Of a stretch of DNA of 64,000 nucleotides, positions 34,369-43,908 are shown piece by piece (position 1 is the stretch's first letter; every line of letters begins with the position of its first letter). This stretch comes from Verrucomicrobiia bacterium. Lineage in GTDB: Bacteria; Verrucomicrobiota; Verrucomicrobiia; Limisphaerales; Fontisphaeraceae. The notes below the pieces were generated by a model. It was not told the DNA's origin and did not search any database. It saw only the letters and a list, made by a program, of their open reading frames with translations. Location: positions 62,001 to 126,000 of the forward strand of contig JAOAIT010000009.1 in NCBI GenBank assembly GCA_026414565.1, read 5' to 3'. The translations under genes and the position numbers were made by a program.

Positions 34369-35994
34369 CTAGGTGGGCAGGGGGGGAGGGGGGCGGCGGA
34401 TGAGGGTGTCGCGTTTTTCCCAGGCGGGATCGGGATGGGGGTGGTCGAGCGTGTAATGGAGGCCGCGGCTTTCGGGGCGTTGGAGGGCGCAGGCCACGAT
34501 CAGCTCGGCCACGGTGGCGATGTTGCGCAATTCGAGCAGGTCGGCCGTGACGAGGAAATCCCAATAAAACTCCTGAATTTCGGCCTGAAGATTGAGGATG
34601 CGGTTGCGGGCGCGCTGGAGGCGTTTGGTGGTGCGGACAATGCCCACATAGTCCCACATCACGCGGCGGATTTCGTCCCAGTTGTGCGACACCACCACCA
34701 TTTCATCGGCGTTGGTAGCATGGCCGCTCTGCCATTGGGGCAGGTGCTCGGGCGGGGGGGGGAGGGGGGAGCGCAGAGCCAGTTGGGCGGCGCGATGCGC
34801 GCAGACCACGGCTTCGAGCAGGGAGTTGCTGGCCAGGCGATTGGCACCATGGAGGCCGGTGCAGGCCACTTCGCCAATGGCCAGCAGGCCGGGCAGCTCG
34901 GTCTCGCCGTCCACCGTGGCCAGCACGCCGCCGCACTGGTAATGGGCGGCGGGGACGACGGGGATGGGCTCCTTGGTCATGTCAATCCCGTACTTGAGCA
35001 GGGTTTCGTAGATGTTGGGAAAGCGATTCATGACGAACCGGGCCGAGAGATGCGAAATGTCCAGGAGCACGTAATCCGCGCCGGTGCGTTTCATCTCGCT
35101 GTCAATGGCGCGGGCCACAATGTCGCGCGGGGCCAGGGACTTGAGCGGATGCACGTTGTTCATGAATTCCTCGCCGGCCAAGTTTTTCAGCACGCCGCCT
35201 TCGCCGCGCACGGCCTCGCTGATGAGGAACGATTTGGCTTTGGGATGGTAGAGGCAGGTGGGGTGAAATTGGATGAATTCCATGTTGGCGATGGGCACGC
35301 CGGCCCGATAGGCCATGGCCACGCCATCGCCGGTGGCGATGTCGGGGTTGGTGGTGTAAAGATAAACCTTGCCGCAGCCGCCGGTGGCGAGGACGACCAC
35401 GCGCGCGGCAAAGGTGTCCACCTGCCCGGTGGTTTTGTTGAGCACGTAGGTGCCCACGCAGCGGTTGGGGCCGGGCAGCCCCATCTTGGCGGTGGTGATC
35501 AGGTCCACGCCAAAATGGTTCTCGAAAATGTGGATGTTGGGCTGGCCGGTGCAGGCCTCCAGCAGGGCGCGTTCAAGCTCGCGGCCGGTGATGTCCTGGG
35601 CGTGGAGGATGCGGCGCTTGGAATGGCCGCCTTCGCGGGTGAGGTCGAGGGCGGCATGACCGGGCGCGGCGGGATCAGGCCGGACACTGAAACGCGCCCC
35701 ATATTCGATCAGCTCCGCAATCCGGGCGGGGCCGTCCTGCACAATGGTGCGGACCACTTCTTCCTTGCACAGCCCGGCGCCGGCCACGAGGGTGTCGCGC
35801 ACGTGTTCTTCAAAGCTGTCCTCCTTGCTCATCACCGAGGCGATGCCGCCCTGGGCATAGTTGGTATTGGACTCCGCGCGATTTTTCTTGGTGACCACGG
35901 CGACGGTGCCGCCGGCGGCGGCTTTGAGGGCAAAGAACAGTCCGGCGATGCCGCTGCCAATGACGAGAAAATCGTAATGCTTCACGTTGCCCAT
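34369..35994 (-). CDS. nadB: L-aspartate oxidase
   Basis: A 541-residue flavoenzyme that makes iminoaspartate for NAD synthesis. The FAD dinucleotide fold YDFLVIGSGIAGLFFAL opens the protein; NTNYAQGGIAS, GGGxGKVY-like GGCGKVYLYTTNP, EFIQFHPT and HYQCGG/GEVACTGLHGANRLASNSLLEA follow. Length is normal. The ATG at 35994 is preferred over a GTG at 36006. No nadA or nadC is adjacent. The 244 bases between the helicase gene and nadB hold no gene. Confidence 0.95.
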   Translation of the reverse strand: MGNVKHYDFLVIGSGIAGLFFALKAAAGGTVAVVTKKNRAESNTNYAQGGIASVMSKEDSFEEHVRDTLVAGAGLCKEEVVRTIVQDGPARIAELIEYGARFSVRPDPAAPGHAALDLTREGGHSKRRILHAQDITGRELERALLEACTGQPNIHIFENHFGVDLITTAKMGLPGPNRCVGTYVLNKTTGQVDTFAARVVVLATGGCGKVYLYTTNPDIATGDGVAMAYRAGVPIANMEFIQFHPTCLYHPKAKSFLISEAVRGEGGVLKNLAGEEFMNNVHPLKSLAPRDIVARAIDSEMKRTGADYVLLDISHLSARFVMNRFPNIYETLLKYGIDMTKEPIPVVPAAHYQCGGVLATVDGETELPGLLAIGEVACTGLHGANRLASNSLLEAVVCAHRAAQLALRSPLPPPPEHLPQWQSGHATNADEMVVVSHNWDEIRRVMWDYVGIVRTTKRLQRARNRILNLQAEIQEFYWDFLVTADLLELRNIATVAELIVACALQRPESRGLHYTLDHPHPDPAWEKRDTLIRRPPPPLPT

Positions 35995-36182
35995 ACCGGG
36001 TTTCACTCATACTCCGTTGGCGGGAGCATCCCAAGCACTTTCTTATAAGCACGGGAACGCTGGGGCATTGTGGCGGCGGGTTGCCCTGGGTGGCGTTTCT
36101 TGGGCAGCAGAGGCATCTTTCGGGGCTGGTCGCTGAGTTTTTCCTGCTGCCAGGGCGGGCAGGTTTGGCTTAAATTGGGGCC

Positions 36183-37733
36183 ATGAGCGGTGCCTCCAAC
36201 CCCCAGGTGCCGGCGCAGGCCGCCCTGCCGTGGCCGACGCTGCTGGTGCTGGGCGGCGTGTGGTTTTGGGTGTGTCTGATGCTGGCGCCGGAATGGGAGA
36301 TCAATCCGCAGTACAGCTACGGGTGGGGCGTGCCCTTGCTGGCGTTGTATTTGTTTGCGCGGCGCTGGCCGCCCGGCCCGCCTGAGCCGCCTGCCACGCC
36401 CCATTGGCGATGGCTGATGGCGGGCCTGCTGGTTGTCTGCCTGCCCTTGCAGGTGGTGTACGAGGCCAACCCAGATTGGCGGCTCCTCACCTGGGCGGCG
36501 GCGGTGCTGGGCGTGGTGACCAGCCTGCTCATGCTGTGGGGCGTCGGAGGCCCGGGATGGGCGTGGCGGCTGGCTTTTCCGATCTTTTTCATGTTAACCT
36601 CAGTACCGTGGCCGACTGGATTGGAGACGCGCGTAGTCAATGGCCTGCTCAGTTTCATTACAGGCGTGACCACCGAGGCTTTGAACTGGCTGGGGGTGGC
36701 GGCCTTTCGTCAGGGCAACATCATTAAACTGGCCAGTGGTTTGAGTGTGGGCGTCAACGAAGCCTGCAGCGGTGTGCGCTCGCTGCAAACGGCGGTAATG
36801 GTGACGCTGTTCATGGGCGAGTGGTTTCGGCTGCGCTGGGGGGGGCGCGGGGCGCTGTTGGTGGCGGGCATAGCGTGGGCGATATTTTTGAACATGCTGC
36901 GCACGGGCTGGCTGGCGTGGTTGACGGCCCGCCACGGGGCCGAGGCCCAGCGGAGCTGGCATGACCCGGCGGGCCTGCTGTTGTTTGGTTTGTTGGTGGG
37001 CGGCGTGGCCCTGATGGGCTGGCTGGCCCAGCGCGGCAGCCGGCCTGACGAGCCTAAAACTTCCGTGACAGATGCCGCCGACGCCGCCTGGCTGCCCCGG
37101 GGCTGGGCTTTCGCGTTGTGTGGCTGGCTGGGACTTTGCCTGGGGGTGACGGAGGCGTGGTATCGCTGGCATGAGCAGGAGCGCGGGCCCCGGCTGGCGT
37201 GGCGCGTGCGTTGGCCCACGGACGCGCCAGGCTTCCAACTGCGGGCGGTGGACGAAGAAATCCGGGTCTTGCTGCGCAGTACGCAGAGCGAATCGGCCTT
37301 GTGGGAGCGGGGCGGGGGGGTGCACTGGATTTTGTTTTTCAACCGCTGGGCGCCCAGCCGGGTGTCGTCGCTCATGGCGCGGGTGCATCGGCCGGAGATC
37401 TGCCTGCCTGCCACCGGATTTGAACTGGTGGAGCGGCAGCCAGCGGCGCTCTTCCCCGCGGGCAACCTTGAGCTGCCCTTTCGCACGTATGTTTTTACGG
37501 GGCAGGGGCGCACGTGGTATGTTTTCTTTTGTGTGATGGAAGAGCGCCCCCTGCCCGGCGGCGGCTGGCCGGAGGCCGAGCCAACCCGTTGGCAGCGTTT
37601 GCGGCAGGCGTGGCTGGGGCGGCGCAATTTGGGCCAGCAAGCCCTGGAGGCCGTGCTGACGGGGTATCCCAGTCTGGCCGAGGCCCAGCGGGCATGGTTG
37701 ACGGAATTGCCGCGGTTGATTGTAACGGAATAG
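36183..37733 (+). CDS. xrt: Exosortase with a C-terminal EpsI-type domain
   Basis: A 516-residue membrane protein. About eight transmembrane helices form an exosortase (EpsH family) with the catalytic Cys195 in EACSGVRSL, Arg240 in NMLRTG and His260 in SWHDPAG. A single C-terminal periplasmic part (residues 340-500) with RVHRPEICLPATGFEL matches EpsI (DUF3485). It should cleave PEP-CTERM sorting tails in the inner membrane; a substrate is at 56205-59348. The next gene starts four bases after its stop. Confidence 0.88.
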   Translation: MSGASNPQVPAQAALPWPTLLVLGGVWFWVCLMLAPEWEINPQYSYGWGVPLLALYLFARRWPPGPPEPPATPHWRWLMAGLLVVCLPLQVVYEANPDWRLLTWAAAVLGVVTSLLMLWGVGGPGWAWRLAFPIFFMLTSVPWPTGLETRVVNGLLSFITGVTTEALNWLGVAAFRQGNIIKLASGLSVGVNEACSGVRSLQTAVMVTLFMGEWFRLRWGGRGALLVAGIAWAIFLNMLRTGWLAWLTARHGAEAQRSWHDPAGLLLFGLLVGGVALMGWLAQRGSRPDEPKTSVTDAADAAWLPRGWAFALCGWLGLCLGVTEAWYRWHEQERGPRLAWRVRWPTDAPGFQLRAVDEEIRVLLRSTQSESALWERGGGVHWILFFNRWAPSRVSSLMARVHRPEICLPATGFELVERQPAALFPAGNLELPFRTYVFTGQGRTWYVFFCVMEERPLPGGGWPEAEPTRWQRLRQAWLGRRNLGQQALEAVLTGYPSLAEAQRAWLTELPRLIVTE

Positions 37734-37737
37734 AGGC

Positions 37738-39435
37738 ATGAGCATTTTTTTACCGGATCCAGAGGCTCCGCCCCGGTGGTGGCGGCGGGTGCTGTGGGTG
37801 GTGGTGCTCCTGGCGCTGGTGGCGGGGCTGCTGCTGGCGCCCTCCGCCTATGAGCGCTTGAAAGTCCGCCGCGCCCAAGCCATGGCTGAGCTGGCCCGCA
37901 GCCATCTCACGCGCAAGGACTTTAACGCAGCGGTGGAAACCGCCCAGTCGGCCCTGCATTTGAACCCCGCCAACCGCGAGGCCCTGCGGGTGCTGGCACT
38001 GGTGTTCACCGAATTCAAGCGCGAGGAGGCCTTTAGTTTGTGGGAAACTTTGTGGCGCGGCCAGCCCCCGCCGCAGGAGGAGCGGGACATGCTGGTGGAT
38101 CTGGCCCTCTTTTTGCGCCGGTGGGATAAAGCCGAACAGTATCTAATTCAAGCCCTGCGCGAGACTCCTGAGCGGCCGGCCACCCTGCGGCAGGCGGCGC
38201 ATTTTTTTGAGCAACGCGGACAAACCGCGCAATCCATTGCGGCCTGCCGTGCCTATCTGGCGCTGCAACCGGCCGATGAAGAAATCCAGTTGCTGCTGGC
38301 CCGCCAGCTTTTGACCCTCACCAACTCGGCGGAGCAGGCACAGGCCAGGGCCATACTTCGACAGCTCACCACCTCCACCAACCAGGGCACGGTCCTGGTG
38401 GCGGTGGGCTTCTGGTCCGGCGCACGGGACATGACGCCGGAAGAGGCGCAATATTGTCGGGAACGCCTCCAAACCCTGCCGGCCGGGGTGACCCGTGACT
38501 TTTTATTGCAAGACCTCGCCCTGCGCAGTGCGCCGCAGCGCCGGGAGGAGATTATTGCCGAGACAATCAAACAGTTTCAAAAGGGGGGGGAGGATCGCCT
38601 GCTGGGGTTGGCCCGCTGGCTCAATGGCCGGGGCGAATACCTGCGGGTGCTGGAGGTGCTGCCCGAATCGGTGGCCTTCAAGAATCAGGACTTCTTCCTG
38701 GTTTTTTGCGATGCCATTGCAGGTCTAAGTGACTGGCCGCGGTTGCAGGCCCTTCTGGCCAATGACCAGGTGCCGCTGCCCGGCTGGCTGCGGGAGCTGT
38801 ACCGTGCGCGGGTGGCCATGGAATTGGGACGGGAAAACCAGGCCGTGGCCCACTGGGATCAGGCGCAGAGCCAGGCCGCCAATCTGCCGGAGGCCCTACT
38901 CTACCTGGGCGAATACGCCGAGAAAATCGGCGCTGTGGCCGAGGCTGCCCGCGCCTATCGGCGGCTGGCCACGTTTCCCACTTATACGCGGCGGGCCTAT
39001 CTGGCGCTCATTCAACTTTATGAAAATCGCGGTGACACCGCCGAATTGCGGCGGTTGATGCAGGACATGGTGAAACTCTATCCGGACGATGAGGCGCCCC
39101 GCAACGATCTGGCCTACTTGGAGCTGCTGCTGGAAATTAACATTGAGGGGGCGCGGCAGGTGGCCGAGTCGCTGGTGGCCAAACGACCGGACATGATGGC
39201 CTACCGCACCACGCTGGCCTTGGCGCACCTGCGGCGCAAAGACTATGCGGGTTTACGGGCTGCCTACCAGAAAAGCACCCTGGTTTGGGATCAAGCCCTG
39301 CCCGGCTGGCAGGCGGTTTACGTGGCCGCCCTCGGGGCGCTGGGCGAAACCAATCTGGCCCGCCAACTGGCGCCCACCGTGCCCTTGGCCCGGCTTAAAC
39401 CCGAAGAGCGCGAGCTGTTGCGCCCCTGGTTGTAG
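37738..39435 (+). CDS. TPR-repeat protein downstream of the exosortase
   Basis: A 565-residue protein with one N-terminal membrane helix (VLWVVVLLALVAGLLLAP) and many tetratricopeptide-like helical pairs, e.g. ARSHLTRKDFNAAVETAQSALHLNPANREAL. Most of the chain should lie in the periplasm. Its gene is four bases after the exosortase stop, so the two are probably made together. Such TPR partners are common next to exosortases and may organise substrates or polysaccharide export (inference). AGAGG precedes the ATG. Confidence 0.75.
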   Translation: MSIFLPDPEAPPRWWRRVLWVVVLLALVAGLLLAPSAYERLKVRRAQAMAELARSHLTRKDFNAAVETAQSALHLNPANREALRVLALVFTEFKREEAFSLWETLWRGQPPPQEERDMLVDLALFLRRWDKAEQYLIQALRETPERPATLRQAAHFFEQRGQTAQSIAACRAYLALQPADEEIQLLLARQLLTLTNSAEQAQARAILRQLTTSTNQGTVLVAVGFWSGARDMTPEEAQYCRERLQTLPAGVTRDFLLQDLALRSAPQRREEIIAETIKQFQKGGEDRLLGLARWLNGRGEYLRVLEVLPESVAFKNQDFFLVFCDAIAGLSDWPRLQALLANDQVPLPGWLRELYRARVAMELGRENQAVAHWDQAQSQAANLPEALLYLGEYAEKIGAVAEAARAYRRLATFPTYTRRAYLALIQLYENRGDTAELRRLMQDMVKLYPDDEAPRNDLAYLELLLEINIEGARQVAESLVAKRPDMMAYRTTLALAHLRRKDYAGLRAAYQKSTLVWDQALPGWQAVYVAALGALGETNLARQLAPTVPLARLKPEERELLRPWL

Positions 39436-39452
39436 AGCAAGGCGCGTGGCGG

Positions 39453-39650
39453 CTAGCGCTCCTCTGTGCCCTGCGTTTCCAGGGTCTTGACCAGGTCTTT
39501 TTCCGCCAGCACCCAATCCTGTAGAGTCAGCTCGGCATGTTTTAATTTATCGGCGTACATGCGAAAGGCATGCTGGCGCACCATGTCCTTGGTAATGCCG
39601 GGAGTAAAAGGCTCCGGTTGCTTGATCGCTGATTGTGTTGCGTTGCTCAT
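39453..39650 (-). CDS. DUF2934-like small protein
   Basis: A 65-residue protein: MSNATQSAIKQPEPFTPGIT followed by HAFRMYADKLKHAELTLQDW and VLAEKDL, the pattern of DUF2934 (AYELW...HWLQAEREL). Function unknown. A strong GGAAAGGAAAG sequence precedes ATG 39650. It lies downstream of the pseudopilin at 39812 on the same strand. Confidence 0.6.
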   Translation of the reverse strand: MSNATQSAIKQPEPFTPGITKDMVRQHAFRMYADKLKHAELTLQDWVLAEKDLVKTLETQGTEER

Positions 39651-39811
39651 GCTTTCCTTTCCGCCCGGGGTCTGACGCAATATACGCCAGCGGCCGGAGG
39701 ATGACAAATGCAACGTTGGGAAAAACCGGATTTCGGAAATCAGGATGCCCCGGCCGGGATGCGCGGGGCGAAGGCATTGTTGCCGCTGAAGGCGCGCGGT
39801 TGACGCCGGCA

Positions 39812-40525
39812 TTACTGGGGTTTCAAGACGCAGTTGCTGAGGTTGGGATCGCCGGTTTGCTCCATGTGCCGCTTGAGCTGGCGTTCATTGTATTGATGCA
39901 CACTGCCTTCAGCCAGGCCCACGTTGCCCTTATTTTTATGAATGTCGCTGCCCCACCCGGAGGTGGTGTAGGCGCCGTTGACGCCAAAAATGGTGATTAC
40001 GCCGCGAATCCCGGCCACGTCGCAGTTGCTGTTGTCACTGCTGCCAATGATGTTGCGATCCAACACCAGATGCATGTTGGGCAGGCGGACGGAGGCCTCC
40101 GGCCCGATGCCAAAACTGAGGGCATTGTTTTGCATGCCGGGCTCGGCAAAACCATCCGGGCCGCGCCCGAAATAGTTGGCGGTGGTCCGGTTGTCATCAC
40201 TGGGGCAGTGCAAGACCTTGGGCGTGACCAGCTCGTTGGAGATGGCGTAGAAATGCAACCACGTGGAGCCAAAGCCGCGCGTGCCGCCGTCGCTGCTGTC
40301 CACCCCCCAGGGGAATCGGTCGCCGTTGTCGTCCGCAAACATGGTGAAGGCCAGCACCACCTGTTTGATGTTGCTGACGCAGGCGATGCGTTTGCCCTTG
40401 GCCTTGGCATTGGCAAGCGCGGGCAACAACAGACTGGCCAGGATGCTGATAATGGCAATGACCACCAGAAGTTCAATCAACGTGAAGCCAAAACGCCGGC
40501 TTCCGGCCGATAAACGCGAGCTCAT
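39812..40525 (-). CDS. Pseudopilin-like protein (prepilin N-terminus)
   Basis: A 237-residue member of the family. A basic leader ends at [32 protein letters not shown]; then IACVSNIKQVVLAFTMFADDNGDRFPWG. The C-terminal GLAEGSVHQYNERQLKRHM replaces the usual FADGHV. Expected in the inner membrane after prepilin-peptidase cleavage. It is divergent from the RNase HIII gene, with about 150 bases between. Confidence 0.82.
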   Translation of the reverse strand: MSSRLSAGSRRFGFTLIELLVVIAIISILASLLLPALANAKAKGKRIACVSNIKQVVLAFTMFADDNGDRFPWGVDSSDGGTRGFGSTWLHFYAISNELVTPKVLHCPSDDNRTTANYFGRGPDGFAEPGMQNNALSFGIGPEASVRLPNMHLVLDRNIIGSSDNSNCDVAGIRGVITIFGVNGAYTTSGWGSDIHKNKGNVGLAEGSVHQYNERQLKRHMEQTGDPNLSNCVLKPQ

Positions 40526-40678
40526 GCAGTACTAATACGCCTCGGCTGCGGCCTTGGCAAGCCGCCGCCTTCATCTGGCGGCGCCCTTTGCGGACGCCCC
40601 CGGCATCCCGGCGGAGGGGTCCGACGCCCAGTTCGGCATTGCAGCCGGGGAGGGTGATCGTTAGGCTGTCCCCGGCAC

Positions 40679-41689
40679 ATGGACAAGGCAACGCGCAACA
40701 ATTCCGAGGCAGAACCGGCCCCTCCTCCCAACACCTACACCCTGCAGCTGACGCCGGCTCAGGCCAACGCTTTGAAGGAATACCTGGCCGCCCGGAATTA
40801 TGTGCCGCGGCAGGCGCCCTATGCCGACTTTGCCTATGCCACCCCCGAGCTGAGCCTGGCTTATTATCCCCGGCGGGGCCGGCTGGTGGTCCAGGGCAAG
40901 GGAGCTCATGACTTTGTGGAGTTCGTGCTGGAACCGGAGATTTTACAAAGCGCCCGGCTGGGCTACGAGGAGGTGCACTCACCGGAGATGAACATGCCCC
41001 GGCTGGGGGTGGACGAATCGGGCAAGGGGGATTTCTTTGGCCCCCTGTGCGCGGCGGGCGTGTATGTGAATGCGGAGATTGTCAAAGCCCTCCAGAAAGC
41101 CGGGATTCGCGATTCCAAAAGCGTGGGCAGCGACCGGGAGATTGCACGCCTGGCGGGCATCATCCGCCGCACCCCGGGCTGCGTGTACCGCGTGGTGCCG
41201 ATTGGCAATGAGGCGTACAACCGGATGTACGTCAAAATGAAAAGCGTGAATCGCATCCTGGCGTGGGCGCATGCGCAGGTCATCGAGAATTTGTGCCTCG
41301 TCAAGTATCAGATGCAGCCTCCGCCGGCACTGGCCATTGTGGATCAATTTGCCCATACCGAAGACACGGTGGAACGAGCGCTAAAAGCGTTGGGACGCGA
41401 AATCGAGGTCAAACAGCGGCATAAGGCTGAGAGCGACGTGGCGGTGGCGGCGGCCTCCATACTGGCGCGGGATGAATTTGTGCAGCGCCTCAAGAAAATG
41501 GAGCAACGCTACGGCATGGTTTTTCCCAAGGGCGCCTCCGATAAAGTGGAGGCGGTGGCCCAGGAGTTTGTCCAGCGCCATGGCGCGGAGGAGTTGCGGA
41601 AAGTGGCCAAATTGCACTTCCGCACGGCCTATCGCGCTCAGGGGTTGCCTGAGCCGCCCCGGCAGGAATGGAAGGGACGGCGGAGTTAA
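40679..41689 (+). CDS. rnhC: Ribonuclease HIII
   Basis: A 336-residue enzyme removing RNA from RNA-DNA hybrids. The active-site signature GVDESGKGDFFGPL is clear, along with IVDQFAHTED and KADVAVAAASILAR-like KAESDVAVAAASILAR. The N-terminal 90 residues form the TBP-like substrate-binding domain of type HIII (LTPAQANALKEYLAARNY). ATG 40679 follows GGCAC; the ribosome-binding sequence is weak. Confidence 0.93.
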   Translation: MDKATRNNSEAEPAPPPNTYTLQLTPAQANALKEYLAARNYVPRQAPYADFAYATPELSLAYYPRRGRLVVQGKGAHDFVEFVLEPEILQSARLGYEEVHSPEMNMPRLGVDESGKGDFFGPLCAAGVYVNAEIVKALQKAGIRDSKSVGSDREIARLAGIIRRTPGCVYRVVPIGNEAYNRMYVKMKSVNRILAWAHAQVIENLCLVKYQMQPPPALAIVDQFAHTEDTVERALKALGREIEVKQRHKAESDVAVAAASILARDEFVQRLKKMEQRYGMVFPKGASDKVEAVAQEFVQRHGAEELRKVAKLHFRTAYRAQGLPEPPRQEWKGRRS

Positions 41690-41816
41690 TTTGCCTCTGC
41701 TGCTGGCCCAGAGCCTAGGGACAACGAGAGAGAGCAGGGAATCCGGCTGCCTCACATTTTACGCTGAAGGATAAAGATGTGGGGCGTGGGGCGGTCCTGC
41801 GCAGGTGCTCCAAGGC

Positions 41817-42827
41817 TTACTTTGGCGGGGCGTAGCCGTGGGCGCGAAACCACGCAATGGCCTCAGCAAATGCCTCGCGGGGCGGAGTCTGCGGCAGGCC
41901 CAATTCCCGAATGGCCTTGGCGGGGTTGAAAAACATCTTATAGCGGGCCATGCGCACCCCGGCCAGCGGAGCGCGGGGGGGGCGGCCGGTCAGGCGCGCC
42001 AGGGTCTCGTCCACGCAGGCGGCCAGGAAGGCCACAGCGTAGGGGATTTGCCAGCGGGGAGCAGGCAGACCCGACAGTTCCGCCAGGGTTGCCAGAGTTT
42101 GGCGCATGGTCCAGTTGCCTTCGGCATGCCCGAGGATGTAACGCTCGCCCACCCGCCCCTTTTCGGCGGCGAGCAGATGGCCCACCGCCACATCGCGCAC
42201 ATGCACCCAATTCAGGCCGGTATCCAAATAGGCGGGCATCTGGCGGCGGAGAAAGTCCACGATGATTTGGCCCGTGGGAGTGGGCTTGGTGTCGCATGGG
42301 CCGATGGGGGCGCTGGGGTTGACGATGATGACCGGCGCGCCCCGGGCGGCCAGTTCGCGCGCCACCTGCTCGGCCTGCCATTTGCTGCGCTTGTAGTGAT
42401 TGCTCATTTGCGCTTCGGAAACGGGGGTGTTTTCGTCAGTGGGCACCACCGGATGAACCCCCGGTTGGGGCAGGCCGATACAACCCACCGTGCTGGTGTA
42501 CACGAGACGTTGACAACCGGCAGACCAGGCCGTTTCCAGAATCCGGCGGGTGCCTTCGACGTTGGTGGCGTACATGGGGCGGTAGTCGGGCAGCCAGAGA
42601 TGATAGCTGGCGGCGACGTGAAAGCACCAGTCACACCCGCGCAGGGCGGCGGCATACGTTTCGGGCTGGGTGACGTCGCCGGTGATGCGCTCGTACTCCA
42701 GGCCGGCCAGCGCCCGGGTATCAGCAGAAGGCCGCAGAAGGGCGCGCACCCGATGCCCGCGGGCAATGAGTTCCTGGACCACATGGGCGCCAATAAAACC
42801 CGAAGCGCCGGTGATAAAACAGTTCAT
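41817..42827 (-). CDS. NAD-dependent epimerase/dehydratase, HpnA-like
   Basis: A 336-residue short-chain reductase of the dihydroflavonol-reductase group. NADP fold CFITGASGFIGAHVVQELIARGH; then HVAASYHLWLPDYRPMYATNVEGT and the catalytic Tyr-x3-Lys in HYKRSKWQAEQVA. Sequence style is that of hopanoid-associated HpnA. No other hopanoid genes lie in the window, so that role is uncertain. Start ATG 42827 begins at the fold. Confidence 0.75.
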   Translation of the reverse strand: MNCFITGASGFIGAHVVQELIARGHRVRALLRPSADTRALAGLEYERITGDVTQPETYAAALRGCDWCFHVAASYHLWLPDYRPMYATNVEGTRRILETAWSAGCQRLVYTSTVGCIGLPQPGVHPVVPTDENTPVSEAQMSNHYKRSKWQAEQVARELAARGAPVIIVNPSAPIGPCDTKPTPTGQIIVDFLRRQMPAYLDTGLNWVHVRDVAVGHLLAAEKGRVGERYILGHAEGNWTMRQTLATLAELSGLPAPRWQIPYAVAFLAACVDETLARLTGRPPRAPLAGVRMARYKMFFNPAKAIRELGLPQTPPREAFAEAIAWFRAHGYAPPK

Positions 42828-43044
42828 GGCTGCGGTTGTAACAGGAATGGCGGTGGTGGCCAAGTCTGGGAACGTTGCCGGGGACGTGGTGCCGCGACCG
42901 TCGGCGGACGGTGTTGGGGAAACAACCAGACTGGCAGGCGAGGAGCTTCTGAGGAAGCTCGTGGCGGTTGCGCATCTTCTCCAGCTTTGCCCCGGGAGGG
43001 GGGCGTGATTTGCCCAGCCTTTGCCCCACTCGGCACTTTTTGGT

Positions 43045-43072
43045 TTGACACTATTTTTGAATTAATTAGGAT
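43045..43072 (+). promoter_or_regulatory. Promoter candidate for the 43-52 kb gene set
   Basis: TTGACA (perfect), 16 bases, TAGGAT, in an A/T-rich stretch. Predicted leader about 80 bases to ATG 43158, which has AAGGAGGA. The rest of 42828-43157 shows no gene. Confidence 0.5.
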
Positions 43073-43157
43073 AACAAAACTCTAAGCAAAGCTCTGGCCA
43101 GTAGCAAAAAAGGCCCGTGAAGGTTCAAATTCAATCGGAACTCCAAGGAGGAAGTGT

Positions 43158-43889
43158 ATGATGATGCGACGACCATTGCCCCTCACGGCGCACGGCTTCA
43201 CGCGTACCGATTTGGTGGTGGTACTCAGTGTGTGCGCGCTGCTGCTGCTTACCGGCGCCAGTTTGCTGGGCAAAACGCAGGCTGGTGCCCACCGGGCCAC
43301 TTGCACCAACAACCTGCGGCAACTGGGTGTGGCCATTTTAAAATTTGCGGCTGAACACAACGACATGCCCCCTTGGTTTACGCCGGTTTCTGAGGGGGGC
43401 AGTGGCGGAGCAAGTCTGGTGTATGCACACATGTTTTTCCTGTCCAACTATGTGGACAGTCCGCGGTTGGTGGTCTGTCCCAGTGACCCGGAAAAACGGC
43501 CGGCGGTGGATTTTTCCGCCAATCCCAATGGCTTGGCGGGCATGAGCAATAGCGCCGCCGGCTATGTCATCATGACCGAGCTGGATATGAGAACCGGCGA
43601 TAGTCCCTTGATGGCGGACCGTCTCATGGGGGGGGGAAGTGAAATCGGGTCTTGTCCGGGTTCAGGTTTTACGCTTTCAAGCTTTAAGTCCAATTATCCG
43701 GTTAAACGGAATCGGATTGTTTCCGGTTATCCGCCCCCTTTTTGGTTGCCTCAACTGCACGCCACAGCCTTGGGCAATGTCTTGTTTGCGGACGGACGCG
43801 TGGACTCCTGTGACTCAAAGGGTTTGGTGCGGGCCTATGAGTACAATCCCTTGGATAGTAATAAAAGCGGCTGCACAATGATTCCTTAA
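43158..43889 (+). CDS. Pseudopilin-like protein with FTRTDL signature
   Basis: A 243-residue protein. The leader ends at Gly13 and the mature N-terminus reads FTRTDLVVVLSVCALLLLTG, with Asp18 where family members have the Glu5 that is needed for pilin assembly and methylation. The rest matches the family (RATCTNNLRQLGVAILKFAAEHNDMPP, NVLFADGRVDSCD). An exported globular role rather than filament formation is possible. AAGGAGGA before the ATG; the propeller gene follows after 19 bases with AAGGAGG. Confidence 0.75.
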   Translation: MMMRRPLPLTAHGFTRTDLVVVLSVCALLLLTGASLLGKTQAGAHRATCTNNLRQLGVAILKFAAEHNDMPPWFTPVSEGGSGGASLVYAHMFFLSNYVDSPRLVVCPSDPEKRPAVDFSANPNGLAGMSNSAAGYVIMTELDMRTGDSPLMADRLMGGGSEIGSCPGSGFTLSSFKSNYPVKRNRIVSGYPPPFWLPQLHATALGNVLFADGRVDSCDSKGLVRAYEYNPLDSNKSGCTMIP

Positions 43890-43908
43890 AAACCTTAAAG
43901 GAGGACCC

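Noticed and set aside
34333-36048. Plus-strand frame opposite nadB (571 codons)
   Set aside because: Antisense shadow of a certain gene, rich in Gly/Ala/His.
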